A stretch of 64,000 nucleotides of DNA from Emydura subglobosa (Eukaryota; Chordata; Testudines; Chelidae), in the NCBI GenBank assembly GCA_007922225.1, contig ML679946.1, positions 90,778,394-90,842,393 of the forward strand. Reading direction: 5' to 3'. Below the pieces are notes generated by a model. The model was given only the letters and a program-made list of their open reading frames with translations. It did no database searches and was not told where the DNA came from. A program made the translations under genes and the position numbers. Positions within the stretch are counted from its first letter, which is position 1. Every line of letters starts with the position of its first letter. This document shows positions 24,421 to 36,189 of the stretch, piece after piece.

Positions 24421-25539
24421 ACACAGCATGGAAGAAAAGAGAATCCAACAATTAGACAGATCAGAATGTTACTTTTTCTTTGACAAGACTATTCTGATAT
24501 TACCAAAAAAAAGAGCAAGCATATGATTTTCCTCTGAAACTGAGTTTATCTGCTCATCATTACTTGTGTTTTCAGATGAAAGTCATGTCCATTCCGTGGT
24601 GATTCATTAACCACAAGACAAGAATAAAACACAAGTAATCACCATGGAACAGAAACAAACCAACCAACAAACAAAAAAACAACAGAAAATGTTGCCAGTT
24701 AACCAAAATCTCCAGACAGTTGACAGACTGGTTCTGCATACCCTCTAATGCACAACACACCCTGTGGCGTATGGCACTTGGCAATAAGCCTGAACTACAG
24801 TAACTTTCTTTGCTATGTGTGTATTCTTGAAAAGAGAGAGGAAAGATGATGTTGTGTGTAGAGCACTGGACTGGGACTCTGCAAGATAGAAAACAGAGAA
24901 AAACCACAATTAGGGGAAAGAAGACAAAGATTGTGCAGTTCAAAGATTATCCTTCACCTTGTCCCATTCTCTAACCCAGATTGCAAAGGCAAAGACAATC
25001 AGAAGTGGGAAGCAAGTCTATTTATTTCTAGTAGTGCCCATAGTGTGTAAGGTGCTTCCCAAACGAGAAGAAAGCAAGTTCTCATCCCTGATGTGTTCAC
25101 AATCTAAAGATGAACCAATAAATGAACAGACAGGGGTAAGTCAGGAGGAGCAACATACATGCAGTTATGTTAACAAATATATAGCTATATAATATGTTGG
25201 CCACGTAAACTGTACCCAAATTAATCCTCAAACGCGTCATTGTCAGGTAGCAAACATCTCATAGACATGATGTGGTAGGCTTTCAGGAGGAACTTGATTG
25301 TGAAGAGAGTAATTGACGATGAGTTCAGGAAGGTCCTTCTCGTGCATAAAGGACAGCATGGGAGAAAGCCCCTACGTGTTTGTGTAGGACCATGTCAAAT
25401 GGGTTGGCAAGGCAGCAGTGATGAGAGCAAGCAACAGTGGTGGAGACTGTAGTGACACTAATGAGCAAAAGCATCACTTCTTCCCTAAGGGGCAGGAGAC
25501 AAACCAACCCACACACATCCATTGACTCTGGGGATGTTG
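24421..25539. other. No recognised gene
   Basis: Contains an L3-like scrap near 25020-25110. One copy of a 24-bp exact direct repeat lies at 24881-24904 (see findings). Open frames up to 123 codons have no recognisable content. Confidence 0.4.
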
Positions 25540-26035
25540 CTGATCTTGGACAACAAACTGTTGATGGGATGCCACAGAGGGGAAGAGGGGAAAAGGGGAA
25601 TGGCATTTGTCACCTGGACGTTCACACCGCAAGATAGAAAACAGAGAAAAACAACGCTGCCTAAGATACTGTGGGGCAGGAGTTCTACTTGTTAGTTGTG
25701 TACTTTCAAGTCATCATTGTAGTGTTTTGCTAAATTAATGCTGTGTTTGTTCTTTTAATAAAAGTTTTCTTTTGTTATACACAGGCTCAGTATTTGGGAG
25801 TAGGGAAGGATTGCCTCTTAGCGGCACCCGGAGGTGGTGTTCAGTTTTCACAGATTATTGAGTTGGGGCTCCAGCCCATTCTGTTTTGTATTTGTCAACA
25901 GGGTCTGAATGAGCTCTCCCCTGACATCTAGTGATAAGCTGGGGAAGAGGACTTCAGGAGCCAACCTTGTTTGCATGGACACACCCACCCTGCCTGGGTG
26001 CTCAGCATGATGGGGCTGCTTTGCCCAAATGATCC
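25540..26035 (+). mobile_element. ERV-like LTR 3' region, copy a
   Basis: AATAAAAG near 25757, then the 'ggctcagtatttgggagtagggaaggattgcctcttag' block and 'attgagttggggctccagcccattctg'. The same order occurs at 26870-27060, 57150-57200 and 58440-58570 (U5-like block). No internal genes follow. Confidence 0.6.
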
Positions 26036-26581
26036 CTTTTGGTTGGTGTTGGATCACAAGTCATTTTATTATTGGGGGCAGTGGTATTAAAGGGTTGTTA
26101 TCCTTGTTGAGTGACTCAAGGGGAGCAGAACTGAGCTTGGCATGACGTGATTGAGGGATTCACTCTCAACTAAACTGCACTCGCTAGGCAGGCTACATGG
26201 GTGCCAAAGCTCAGTAGAGGTGAGTGAGGATAGAAGGTAGGTATTTGCACCCCTTGGTGTGGCTAAAGTGTTCTAAATGCTATTTGACTGTTCTCTCCCT
26301 ACTGTGTGATAATAGAGTATAATGATTAATGTTCAACTGAGAGTCTTATTGCAGACCAATAGAGTTGTAATCACTGATAAGCGGCTTTAAGAATTAGATC
26401 TGCTTTGGTACGGTATTTCTGAGGCAAGAGAATGCCCTGTTTGTAGTAACACTCAGGCTCTCCTGCTGAGACCTGGAATCACAGAAATGACCAGTGTTAA
26501 GGGGTGGGACCTCAAGACATCTGAGAGGGTGCAGAGCAAGGTGCCCTACCTGCAGGTGGAAGGTGAACTTACACAAAGCCA

Positions 26582-26654
26582 GCCTGGCTATCTCAATCGG
26601 TAGACCACCAGGTTCTTAATCTGAGGGTCCAGGGTTTGGGCCTCTGTCTAGGTG
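26582..26654 (+). tRNA. tRNA-Lys-like sequence (CTT), pseudogene or SINE head
   Basis: The 73 bases fold as a cloverleaf by eye. The acceptor pairs GCCTGGC with TCTAGGT (one mismatch, two G.U). The A-box region is TATCTCAATCGG. The anticodon stem-loop is CCAGG/TTCTTAA/TCTGA with anticodon CTT and four of five pairs. The T arm is CAGGG/TTTGGGC/CTCTG with five pairs. The B box has C56 changed to T, which weakens polymerase III binding. It lies between two LTR 3' regions, so it is more likely a pseudogene or the head of a tRNA-derived element than a working gene. Confidence 0.5.
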
Positions 26655-26659
26655 ATTGA

Positions 26660-27070
26660 CTTTCAGCTGTAGGAAGTGAATACATGCAACTCTGGGACTT
26701 TGCTGATCAAGGACAACACATGTGAGGGGGATGCAGTGGATTTAAGAACCTGAGGCAAAAGGCCAATGTACTCTGGAGTGGGTGTTTTGCTCCTGGGTTT
26801 ATGTTTATGAATCCTGCTTGTAGCGTTTTCCCCACTTAATGCATTTCCCCCCTTTTTGTTAAAAGTTTCTTTTCTATACTCAGACTCTGTGCTTGCAAGA
26901 GGGGATGTATTTCCTATTAGAGGTTCTCCAGTGGTGGTGTGTAATTGTCCCAGGTTAGTGGGTGGGGACTTGAGTACGTTCTGTGTTGTATTGTTGAAAA
27001 GGAACCCTTAGATACTGAACTAGGCTCCTGTTGCTGCCGACTCCAACTGGCAGAAGAGTTACATCTGTAC
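26660..27070 (+). mobile_element. ERV-like LTR 3' region, copy b
   Basis: Shares 'tttgctgatcaaggacaacaca' with 25545 (variant), then GTTAAAAG, 'tactcagactctgtgcttgcaagagggga', and a terminal block 'gttgctgccgactccaactggcagaag' that recurs at 58545-58570. It lies 1.1 kb downstream of copy a in the same orientation, so the two may be the LTRs of one heavily deleted element. Confidence 0.65.
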
Positions 27071-27953
27071 TCAGCAAGTCCCTTCCAATGTAATTCCTGT
27101 GAGTTGTATTTCCATATATGGAGATCTGTCTGGACAGAAGTCACCACCTCTTTGCCTGGAAGGGCATCAACAGCAGCAGCGGACCACCTAACACAGCATT
27201 CTAAGTGCTAGAAAAAAAGGTGGCCTTTGGAATAAGGAATAGTCTTCATGGATGCAGAAGACTGTAGACTAGCAAGATGGCAGTTGGCTAACAGCAACGC
27301 TGGCTGGTTTCAGCTGAAAGAGCATGTGTTAGGAGAGATTGTGAAGTGTAACGTCTCCATAGGAGATGCAGGGAGAATTTGGGTGGGCAGAATATAACTA
27401 CTCATGTTGCAATTTGGCTAGGATACTTGAGCTAATACCACTATTCTCTTAAAGTTAAAGCAACATGCACTAAAACTATAGGCGATCACTATATAATTAG
27501 TCAAGTAGAGTTACTAAACAGCCCACAGATGCTTAAAGTGCTGAATCTCTCAAGGAAGAGCAGTTTTCAGCCAAAGATGGCAGCATTGTCATCACTCACG
27601 TTACTTTTGATAATCTGGGTTTGGACAGCCACAGAGAAGACATTAAAAAACAACGAACAAAAAACCAGACATTGACCATGTCACTCACGTAATGGATGGC
27701 TTTATGGGTAATTTCACTAACATAATTAATTGCAAATCCCCCATGGTAAACTATTTTCCTCTTTACAATTCCAATTTTAACAGGGAAATAAAAGTGAAAC
27801 ACCCTGCTCCTGAATGGAAAGAGAACAGATGGCAGAAGCTCAAGACTTATTCAGCATCATAAATGAAAAGAAATGCTATGAATGATTGCCTTTAAAGGTG
27901 CAAAGAAAAGAAAAGAATGGACACTGCTAGCCTTTCCCTCTTGTTTAACAACT
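27071..27953. other. No recognised feature
   Basis: Anonymous sequence; frames below 101 codons without motifs. Confidence 0.4.
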
Positions 27954-27956
27954 TTA

Positions 27957-28491
27957 GCCGTGGTCTACACTTACCTGGAAATTCGACGGCAGTTACTGCT
28001 GTGCTTCCCTTCTGAGCCCTGTCTTCATTGCACTGCGCCGATGGGAACTGTGTTCCCATCGACGCAGCACTACGCCACTTGAGGGGGTGGCTTAGGCCAT
28101 GTCTATACCGATGGCGGCAAATTCGCCGCTGCCAGATCGATCTTTCTGGATAGATTGAGCGGTCAGTGTAGACCCGCTCAATCGATCCGGAAGTCAACTG
28201 AGTAAAACCACCCCCTCAAGTAGCATAGCGCTGCGTTGATGGGAATGCCATTCCCGTCGGCGCAGTGCAGACAGCGTGCAGAAGGGAAGCAGAGCAGTTG
28301 ACGTGAGTTACACGAGCTACTCTGCATAGTTTGCATAACTCCCATCGACTGCTGCTGAATCGCCGGGTGAGTGTGGACCAGGGCTTAACTGTGTCAACTT
28401 CCTGATCGATTGAGCGGGTCTACACTGACTGCTCAACTAATCCAGAAAGATCGATCTGATCGACTTTGCCGCCATCAGTATACACATACCC
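27957..28491 (-). mobile_element. PIF/Harbinger-type MITE, host of a nested sister copy
   Basis: The outer TTA duplications are at 27954-27956 and 28492-28494, the TWA target typical of PIF/Harbinger. The copy consists of 27957-28091 plus 28388-28491. Its two parts are the reverse complement of the right and left parts of the inner copy 28095-28384. The left part is shorter than its counterpart, so this older copy has lost about 50 bp. No coding capacity. Confidence 0.88.
28095..28384 (+). mobile_element. Nested MITE of the same family, 290 bp
   Basis: Begins GGCCATGTCTATACC and ends GGTGAGTGTGGACCAGGGC, flanked by TTA at 28092-28094 and 28385-28387. It inserted into the sister copy in the opposite orientation. 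This gives the order A-B-A'-B', where A' and B' are the inverted complements of A and B; for example, the run ATCGATCTTTCTGGAT in 28095-28384 pairs with its complement at about 28440. Confidence 0.9.
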
Positions 28492-28495
28492 TTAA

Positions 28496-30804
28496 TTAAA
28501 GATGACAAGTTACCATGTTTGCACCATGTCTCAATGGGACCCTCCAAATTTGCATGTCCAACTTGAGACATTTTTGAGTCCTATTTTTTTTGGTGAGTCC
28601 TCCCAGCTACTCTTAAGGTCACCTGGAGTTGCAGGTGCTGAGCGTCTCTGAAAACCAGGCCCAAGTGGTTTTAAGTTGGGCATCCAAAAACGGAGGCACC
28701 CAAATTCCATGGCCACATTTGAAACTGTGTGCCTATTTATTTTTCCTTTGTAGAAAGATGAGTAGGGAAAACAAGAGCCCGATCCTATTAGGTGCTGAGC
28801 ACCATTACTGTCCCTGGAAGATGTTACAGTAGGTTACCTCGCAGGATGCATGTAAGTGTAATGGTTCTTGACTTTTCCAGCTCCCTGGAATGCTGTGGAA
28901 ATATGCTCCTTAATAACCTCTGAATGAAGGATAACCTGCTGACTTCTGTGCAGAGCATCCAGGTGGGCAGGTTCCTGGCTCCATATTTATCCTGCATAAC
29001 CCCATCCCCTTCTGTGAATTATGTGCCCTGGGGAACAGTAGGGTTGGAGAAAGCCCTGTGGTCCCCTGAATGCAAAAGCTGCAGTTCTTCCTAATCCTTT
29101 CATAGACAGTGCAAAGAAGAGGCAGTTGCCTTGTGCCCCACCCTTCCTCACCGCACACTCATCTAAGTACCAGACACTGAATAGTCAGACTATAAAAAGA
29201 GGCTGAGAAATGTCTGGCTGTTAGGACTAGCCTTATAAACTCTGCGTTTTACAGCACTGTTTATGTTGTCTGACTTTGTCATGACAATCGTATTGTACCT
29301 CACGCCCTTGTGGTTTCCATTTCTCTGATCTTAGTCATTTTAAATCATCTGTTGTTACAGAGATAGACTTGGGTTTTCCCAACTCTGCTCTCTTTGACTG
29401 CAATCCCATCTGAGTTCTTAAACAAGAAGGCTAGCAGATGGGTAAGAGAGTTCCAGGAACACCTAGACACTACAAGAAGTGATGCAGCTGATTCCATATG
29501 TCTCACTCTGTCAGAGCTGAACCAGTGATGCTTTCTGCATCCATGTAGGGTAGGGGACACAGTGCTAATCAAGATGCCATGTTTGTATGGAATATAAAAC
29601 CATGGCACTGAATTCCTGTGGCCATTACAACTTTTCTGAAGAATACACCAAAAAACTAAAAGGGACTTGTCTGGGTTCTATATTGTTCTATGAGGAGTAA
29701 CACTGGAAACTTATCTGATGTTAAATCCCTTAAAGCATGAAATTCAGCAATCAAAATTTCTGTGAATAACTGTATGACCTAAGATCAGTTTACTCATCCA
29801 TAGGTTATCTGCTCTTTGGGAAGTGAGATGAGAATTTTGCAAGAGAAGGCAGAATTATGGGTTCAGTGATCTCATGTCTGCATTTGCAAAGTAAATACTT
29901 GTTAGTCATCACTTAAATGTATATTTTAAATCATATTGTTTAAAAGGCAATGATGTGTGGCAGAACCTAAAAAGGGGCCATGTAAAATACTCTCTTCCAA
30001 GGGTGTCAATCAAGTATCCTTGCCAAATTCCAACTTGTTTAATTACATTCTGTGTACTTAAAACTTCCCCTAGAGTAAATTAAATCATGAGTCTTCTAAA
30101 AAAACCTGACATTATGAGAGTGATACCACACTTTAACAAGACTCATAGTGCTCTACTGTCTGGGGGAACCAACCCTGATTTTAATTCTGCTCTAGCCACG
30201 TGTTTGATCACCTTAGCTGTGTGGACATAAACGTCTCGAATAAAGGAAATTTTGGGCAGCGATGCAAAGTGGAGCCAAAATGTGGCCTTTTCTCTTTAGA
30301 TAGATATTCTCTCCCATAAAAGGGTAAAGACAGAATTATGTTGTCAATAAATATCACCCACACAACCAAACAAAAACACCAGTTTTTGAGAAGAGGTACA
30401 CAAAGGCTTGAAAGTTAAAAAATATATAAAACTAAGGCTTAAAATAAAAAAATGCTTGGAAGTCAAGCTAGAGTTCATAGTTAAGATTCTGTGAACACTC
30501 TTAATTTATAAATTAATATTAGTGGTATGCTAATACCTAGATGTCCAAGCACCATTGTGCTAGGCATTGTACAAACACATAACAAAACGATGGTCTCAGC
30601 CTCAAAGAAATCTAAAAATAAGACAAGGAACAACAAATGGTTACAACAGACAGACAGGATGAGCACAATGTGACAATGATATGCTATATTCTAGATGACC
30701 CTTGCGGTCCCTTCTACTCCAAATGATTTTATTATTCTACTCTATTTAACCTAGACACTGTAGTATATTTTAGGGTTACCTAGAGTACTCATCACTATAG
30801 TGTC
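28496..30804. other. No gene; a few old repeat scraps
   Basis: The 'ctgaaaaccaggcccaagtggttttaagttgggcatccaaaaacgg' piece near 28650 resembles small amniote repeats. An L3-like tail ('gtgctaggcattgtacaaacacataacaaa') lies at about 30555-30625. Nothing coding is supported. Confidence 0.45.
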
Positions 30805-31496
30805 TAAGGCTCGGATCCACAAAGGGACTTAGGCATTGCAATGCTCAGTCTTGTAGAACCTAACTTTTACATACCTAGAAAATCACTGAAACAGCCTGAG
30901 GTTTGCAATGTAAACCCAAGGTCAGTGAGCCCACTGGCCCAGTGTTTGCAAGCCAATGAATATTGGCCCCAAGTTTAGAATTTCTGAACCTGGGTCTCTC
31001 ATCCATGCTTAGGCATTGCGCAAACCAGAGTCAAACCTGCCTATCACACGCTTCCTAGCACCCTCTCCAACTATAGCCAAGACAGCCCTTTATTCATGGT
31101 GCAGTGTGGGAAAATCTGCCTGTCCATCCCGCATGGTACAGCACATTGTTGCAGGCCACCAACATATCCAGCTGAGCCATCATTTGGGTCTGTGTGCTCC
31201 CGGCAACTGGAACTAGCAATATAGAGGATTCGCTATCTGAAGAACTTGTCTTGCTAGAGCTTTCACTCCTGTTTCAGGAAACGGGCAGCGCCTCCATGAG
31301 ATGTCGGTCAATGTTTTGGTGGCATTTTCTGACCCATTGAAAGCACTTGTTGGAGGAGGTTGAGGATGATACAGACATAGCAGACTTGAACAGTCTGATG
31401 CATCTCACGAAGCTTGGTATAGCCTCCGGTGGCACCTATGTAGATCAGCACTTCTGGAACAGGGTCTTAAGCACAGACAGGTGAGCTCACATCATC

Positions 31497-32497
31497 ATGC
31501 AGTCCTGGGTTGAGCACCAGTGGGTCCAGAACTTTTGCATGAAGAAAGCTACATTTCTAAAGCTATGTAAGCAGCTTGCCCTGACCCTCCGGTGTCATGA
31601 CATACACATGACGGAAGTCTTGCTGGTCCAGAAGCAGGTTGCTATAGCCATCTTCAAGCTGGCTACCCTGGACTGCTACAGATCTGTTGCTAACCAGTTT
31701 GGTGTTGGAAAGTCAACTACAGGAAAAGTGGTTTCTGATGCAATCAGGTGTGTTATTTACCCAGTGGTGGTGAGCATAACCTATATTCCTGAAGTAAATG
31801 CTGGTTTTAGAGAAAGGACTTTCCAAACTGCTTTGGGGGCCATTGATGGAACGCATGTGCTTATAGTTTGCCTTCCTCAAGGAGCACAGGAGTACACAAA
31901 CGGCACTATTCCACCATTATGCAGGCCTTTATGGACCAGGGACCAAGGTGTGGACACCAACATAGCTGTACTAGAAAAGTTCATGATGCTATGGTTTTCC
32001 ACTGATCAGGAATCTATCTTCATTGTCAGGCTGGGACACCATGTCTACCAAATAACATAACTGTAGTTACTGCCCTCTGTTAGTCTAAGGGCACTTGTAT
32101 ACCCTCTTTTGCCTTGGCTTATGAAACCGCTTGATCTCAGAAGCTGCTTGGCAAAAGAAGGTTTAATTACACTCTCACTAGGTGTAGAGTGGTAGCTGAA
32201 TATGTGTTTGGCAGATAGAAATACCACCGCTGCTGTTTACAGAATGGTTTGGACTCCATTGTTGTCAATGTTGTCTGCATTATCGTAGCTTGCAATGCGC
32301 TTCACAATCTTTGTGAAGCCAAAGGTGAGCCATTTTCCTGTGAGTCGAGCTATGACAGTAATGGATTGCTGAACTGGTACACTCAGCCAGAAAGGGAGCC
32401 TGTCACAGCTGGAGCAAAATGCATTTGGCTAATGGAACTCAGGGATGATCTGTGCTCACGCATTATGAAACTGCGTGGACCAACGGAGGAGGGATGA
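31497..32497 (+). pseudogene. HARBI1-like PIF/Harbinger transposase (broken)
   Basis: An open frame of 187 codons (31497-32060) carries a helix-turn-helix region at about residues 50-80 (AIFKLATLDCYRSVANQFGV, then GKSTTGKVV) and the first catalytic Asp in GAIDGTHV (residue 117). The family's DDE enzyme cuts at the element ends and inserts into TWA targets. After residue about 130 the frame departs from the family pattern and stops. Beyond it, near 32178-32340, another frame restores the family C-terminal part, RVVAEYVFGR (with the Glu of the triad), a stop, then VVNVVCIIVACNALHNLCEA. At least one deletion or frameshift removed the second catalytic Asp region. Intact homologues are about 350 residues. 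AATAAA at 32680-32685 would end the transcript. Confidence 0.88.
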
Positions 32498-32906
32498 GAG
32501 TACATTTATGAATGTATTTGTACAACAAAATTAACGGTAAATGAGGTGCCATCAGTGTATGCAATGAATGGAGGGCTTGATTGTTATGATTTTTAATTAT
32601 GGATGAGATGACTGTGCCTGAAATGGGAGCAGGTGCACTGCATGGCAAGAAATGTGGATTTTCATCATGGACCGGTGTAAATAAATATATTAAGAGATTG
32701 TGTTTGGAAAAAGGTCCCAGTTGTGCCATATTATGTATTTGTCTTTATTACTCAAAATATTGGACACAGTAAAAGCAAGGCTATATAGCCAGAGACTTTC
32801 CTTTGAACTGGACCAGAGTCCAGCTAAACCCCATCAAATAAGCTAATTTCTATTCACCTGGTAGAAAGTCACGTGGCAGTGTGTAACCTAGAGTTGGTGA
32901 CACATT

Positions 32907-35900
32907 CTAGGCTCCTCAGAGAGCATCAATGCTGGGAATATTGGCCACTGTCTCCTTGATCTCAGAAGTGCCAGGCCAGAACAGACAAACTCTTCTCAAG
33001 CACTAGTGGCTCCAATGGTGTTAGCAGCGAAGCGTCATCCATTCATCCCAGTGTGGAGAACAATCGACAGTTGCCATGTGATGAGCCATTGTCAGACTTA
33101 GTGGAGGAACAAAGAAATAACTATGAAGGTGAAGCAGAAAAAGCAAGAGAGAAAATACCACTCTTTTTATGGTAACCCTGCTGACTGCAGAGATTGGGAG
33201 CAAAAATGTAAATGAGACACAGTACACATGTAAAGAGAACCCTTCTCTAAAATCAGTTGAAAAATACAGGCTACTCACATGGCACCTGAGTGCAAACAGA
33301 ACATTTCACTGCCAGCTATTCAGCACGTCAAGCTCACCAGCAGCACAGCTCCCAACACTCACAAACAACCTCTTCTTTACACCCAGCAGAATAAACTCCA
33401 AACTAACCCTTCAGGTTGTTAGATGTTTCCTTCCCTTGTTCCCTCCAGGAAAAGCAAGGCACTCTTCCAGAACAAAGAGCAACTAGCACAGACCAGCACC
33501 CTTTAGCACCATCATGCTTAGAAAGAAACACTTCAACATCTCATTATAGTTAGCAAGACCAGCCTTTCATACCCCTCCTGCTCCAGTAACCAACATAGGA
33601 ACAATCCCTGAAAGCATAGTCTTAATCTACTACCACCTTGCCAGTCACAGGCCAGTCAGGCACATTACCCTATAACTGGTGGTTGCTACAATTTGGCCTT
33701 CATGAGAGAGAGCACAACCAGAAGCCGCACATGAGCAGAACTCTCCCCTCCATGGCCCCTTCCATAGGCTCCCCGCCAAAGCAAAGCTGCTTAAAATAGC
33801 CATCCCCTTTGATTTGCATAAACTGAAGACACAGACAGGCCTATCCACCAATCTTCTTCTTCTCCCAACTCTGCCAATACTAAGACAACAATCCTCTAGC
33901 TGGCCAAGCCAATGCTCACTAGCAATGAGAACCTGCACAGTTTGGGACACCCAGAGCATGTTTCTTTGGCACCAGTGACCAAAATGAAGAAAGTCAGTTA
34001 CACACCCTTCCATCATTGGAGGGGCTGTCCCCAGCAATGAGGCGTACCAAGATGAAGGTGCGATGGCCAACAGATTGACCTCTATGTCATTCACAAACAC
34101 AACCTTCTGATCTGGCAAGAAACACATTATTGTTGCACTATGAGGCCTGCTTCCAAGCTCCTCAGACAGCATCAATGCTAGGAATATTGGCCACTGTCCT
34201 CCTGATTTCAGAAAGGCCAGGCCAGAACAGACAAAATCTTCCCGAACACCAGTGGCTCCAACAGTGTTAGCAGGGACGCATCATCCAGATGACCCAGTGT
34301 GGAGAACAATCAACAGATGCTATTGGGAGACAAATACTCAGACTTAGTGGAGGGACAAAGAAATAACTATAAAGATGGAGCAGAACAAGCAAAAGAAAAA
34401 AGACCATCGTTTTATGGGAAACCTGCTAATGCAAAGGTGGGGAGCAAAGATGTAAGAGAGACACAGCATGCATGCAAAGAGAGCCCTTCTCCATAGCTTG
34501 TTGAAAAATAAAGGCCACTGATATAGCAGCTGAAAGCAAAAAGTGCATTTTACTGTTAAGAGCTCACCATAACCAAGCCCATATGCAAAACAGCTACTAG
34601 CACCTACAAACAAGCTTCTTTTTACAGCCAGCAGAACAAATTCTAAGCTAACCACTAAGACTGTGTTTCCTTCCCTTTCCAGGAAAAGCAAGACACTCCT
34701 CCACAGCAAGAAGTAACTGGCACAAACCAACACCCCTAGCTATTGTCACTCTCTAAAGTAAACACCACAGCTCTTCATCATGGTTAGCAAGACCAGCCTT
34801 TCACATTCCTCCTTCTCCCATCACCCACTATAGAAACAATCCTTGAAAGCATAATCTTAGCTAACTAACACCCCTCTAGACACAGGCCAGTCTGGTGCAT
34901 GCCCTAAAACTGATGGTTGCTACAATTTGGCCTTCACGAAAGAGCACAATGAGAACCCCAGTATGAGCAGAACCTAGTTCTCACCTCTCCCCTCTACAAC
35001 TTTCTTCCACAGGCTGTCTGCCAAAGAAAAGCTGCTTAAAATAGTCATCCTCTTTCATTTGCATAAATTGAAGACACAGACAGGCCACTTCACCAATCTT
35101 CTTCTTCTCCCAGCTCTGCCAATACTAAAAGAACAATCCTCTAGCTGGCCAAGCCAATGCTCACTAGCAAAGAGACCCTGCACAGTTTGGGACACTCAGA
35201 GCATGTTTCTTTGGCACTAGTGACCAAAAGGGAGAAAGTCAGCTGCACACCCTTCCCATCATTGGAGGGGCAGTTCCCAGCAAGGAGGCATACAGGAATG
35301 AAGGCACACTCGCCAATATCCTGACCCCTATGTCATTCACAAACACAATCTTCTGATCTGTCATGACACACGCTACCGTTGCACGAGGCCTGCTTCTAGG
35401 CTCCTCAGAGAGCATCAATGCTGGGAATATTGGCCACTGTCCTCTTGATCTCAGAAATGCCAAGCCAGAACAGACAAAATCTTCCCTTGCACCAGTGGCT
35501 CCAATGGTGTTAGCAGGAGAGTATCATCCATTCATCCCAGTGTGGAGAACAATCAACAGGTGCTATTGGGAGACAAATTCTCAGACTTAACGGAGAAACA
35601 AAGAAATAGCTACAAAGATAGAGTAGAACAAGCAAGAGTAAAAAGACCCTCATTTTATAGGAAACCTACTAACTGCAGAGATTGGGAGCAAAAATGTAAG
35701 AGAGACACAGAACACATGCAAAAAGAGCCCTTGTCCATAGGCCGTTAAAAATAAAGACCAGTCTGAAAGCAAACTGAGTATTTCATTGCTAGAAGCTTAA
35801 CATAACCAAGCACCCCAGCGGAACAACTACCAGCACCCACAAACAAACTTCTCTTTACAGCCTATAGAACAAGCTCTAAGCTAATCACTTAAACCATGCT

Positions 35901-36175
35901 TCCTTTCCCAGGAAAAGCAAGACACACTACCACAGCACAGAACAGCCAACACAGCCACACACCTATTACTATACACTGAAGGAAATACTACAACTTTTCA
36001 TTATAGCTAGTAAAACCAGCCTTTCACAACATGCCTACTACAGCCACTAATTATAGAAACAATTCCTGAACACATAGTCTTAACCTGCTAACCCCTCCCC
36101 GGCTGCAGGCCAGTCTGGCACATTGCCTTAAAGCTGACGGTTGCTACAATTTGGCATTCAGGAGAGAGCTCCCAA
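32907..36175. repeat. Direct tandem array, unit about 1.24 kb, 2.6 copies
   Basis: The landmark AGCATCAATG recurs at 32922, 34168 and 35411, giving periods of 1246 and 1243 bp. The whole intervening sequence aligns by eye between copies: 'ggctccaa(t/c)(g/a)gtgttagcag', 'agcatgtttctttggcac', 'gttgctacaatttggc' and others appear once per unit in the same order. The third copy stops at about 36175. Copies differ at perhaps one base in eight, so the array is not recent. The minus frames of two copies share residues (VFVNDI, YASLLGTAPPMM), which may be old coding or simply the repeat. Confidence 0.88.
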
Positions 36176-36189
36176 TTTTTCTAGAAATA

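Noticed and set aside
24572..24943. 123-codon minus frame rich in Phe/Leu/Cys, possible membrane protein
   Set aside because: Hydrophobicity comes from A/T-rich sequence read in one phase; no start context, no family resemblance.
33645..34175. 176-codon minus frame in the tandem unit
   Set aside because: Partly echoed in the next unit (VFVNDI, YASLLGTAPPMM) but broken there, and no domain is recognised. Repeat similarity alone explains the echo, so it is not listed as a gene.
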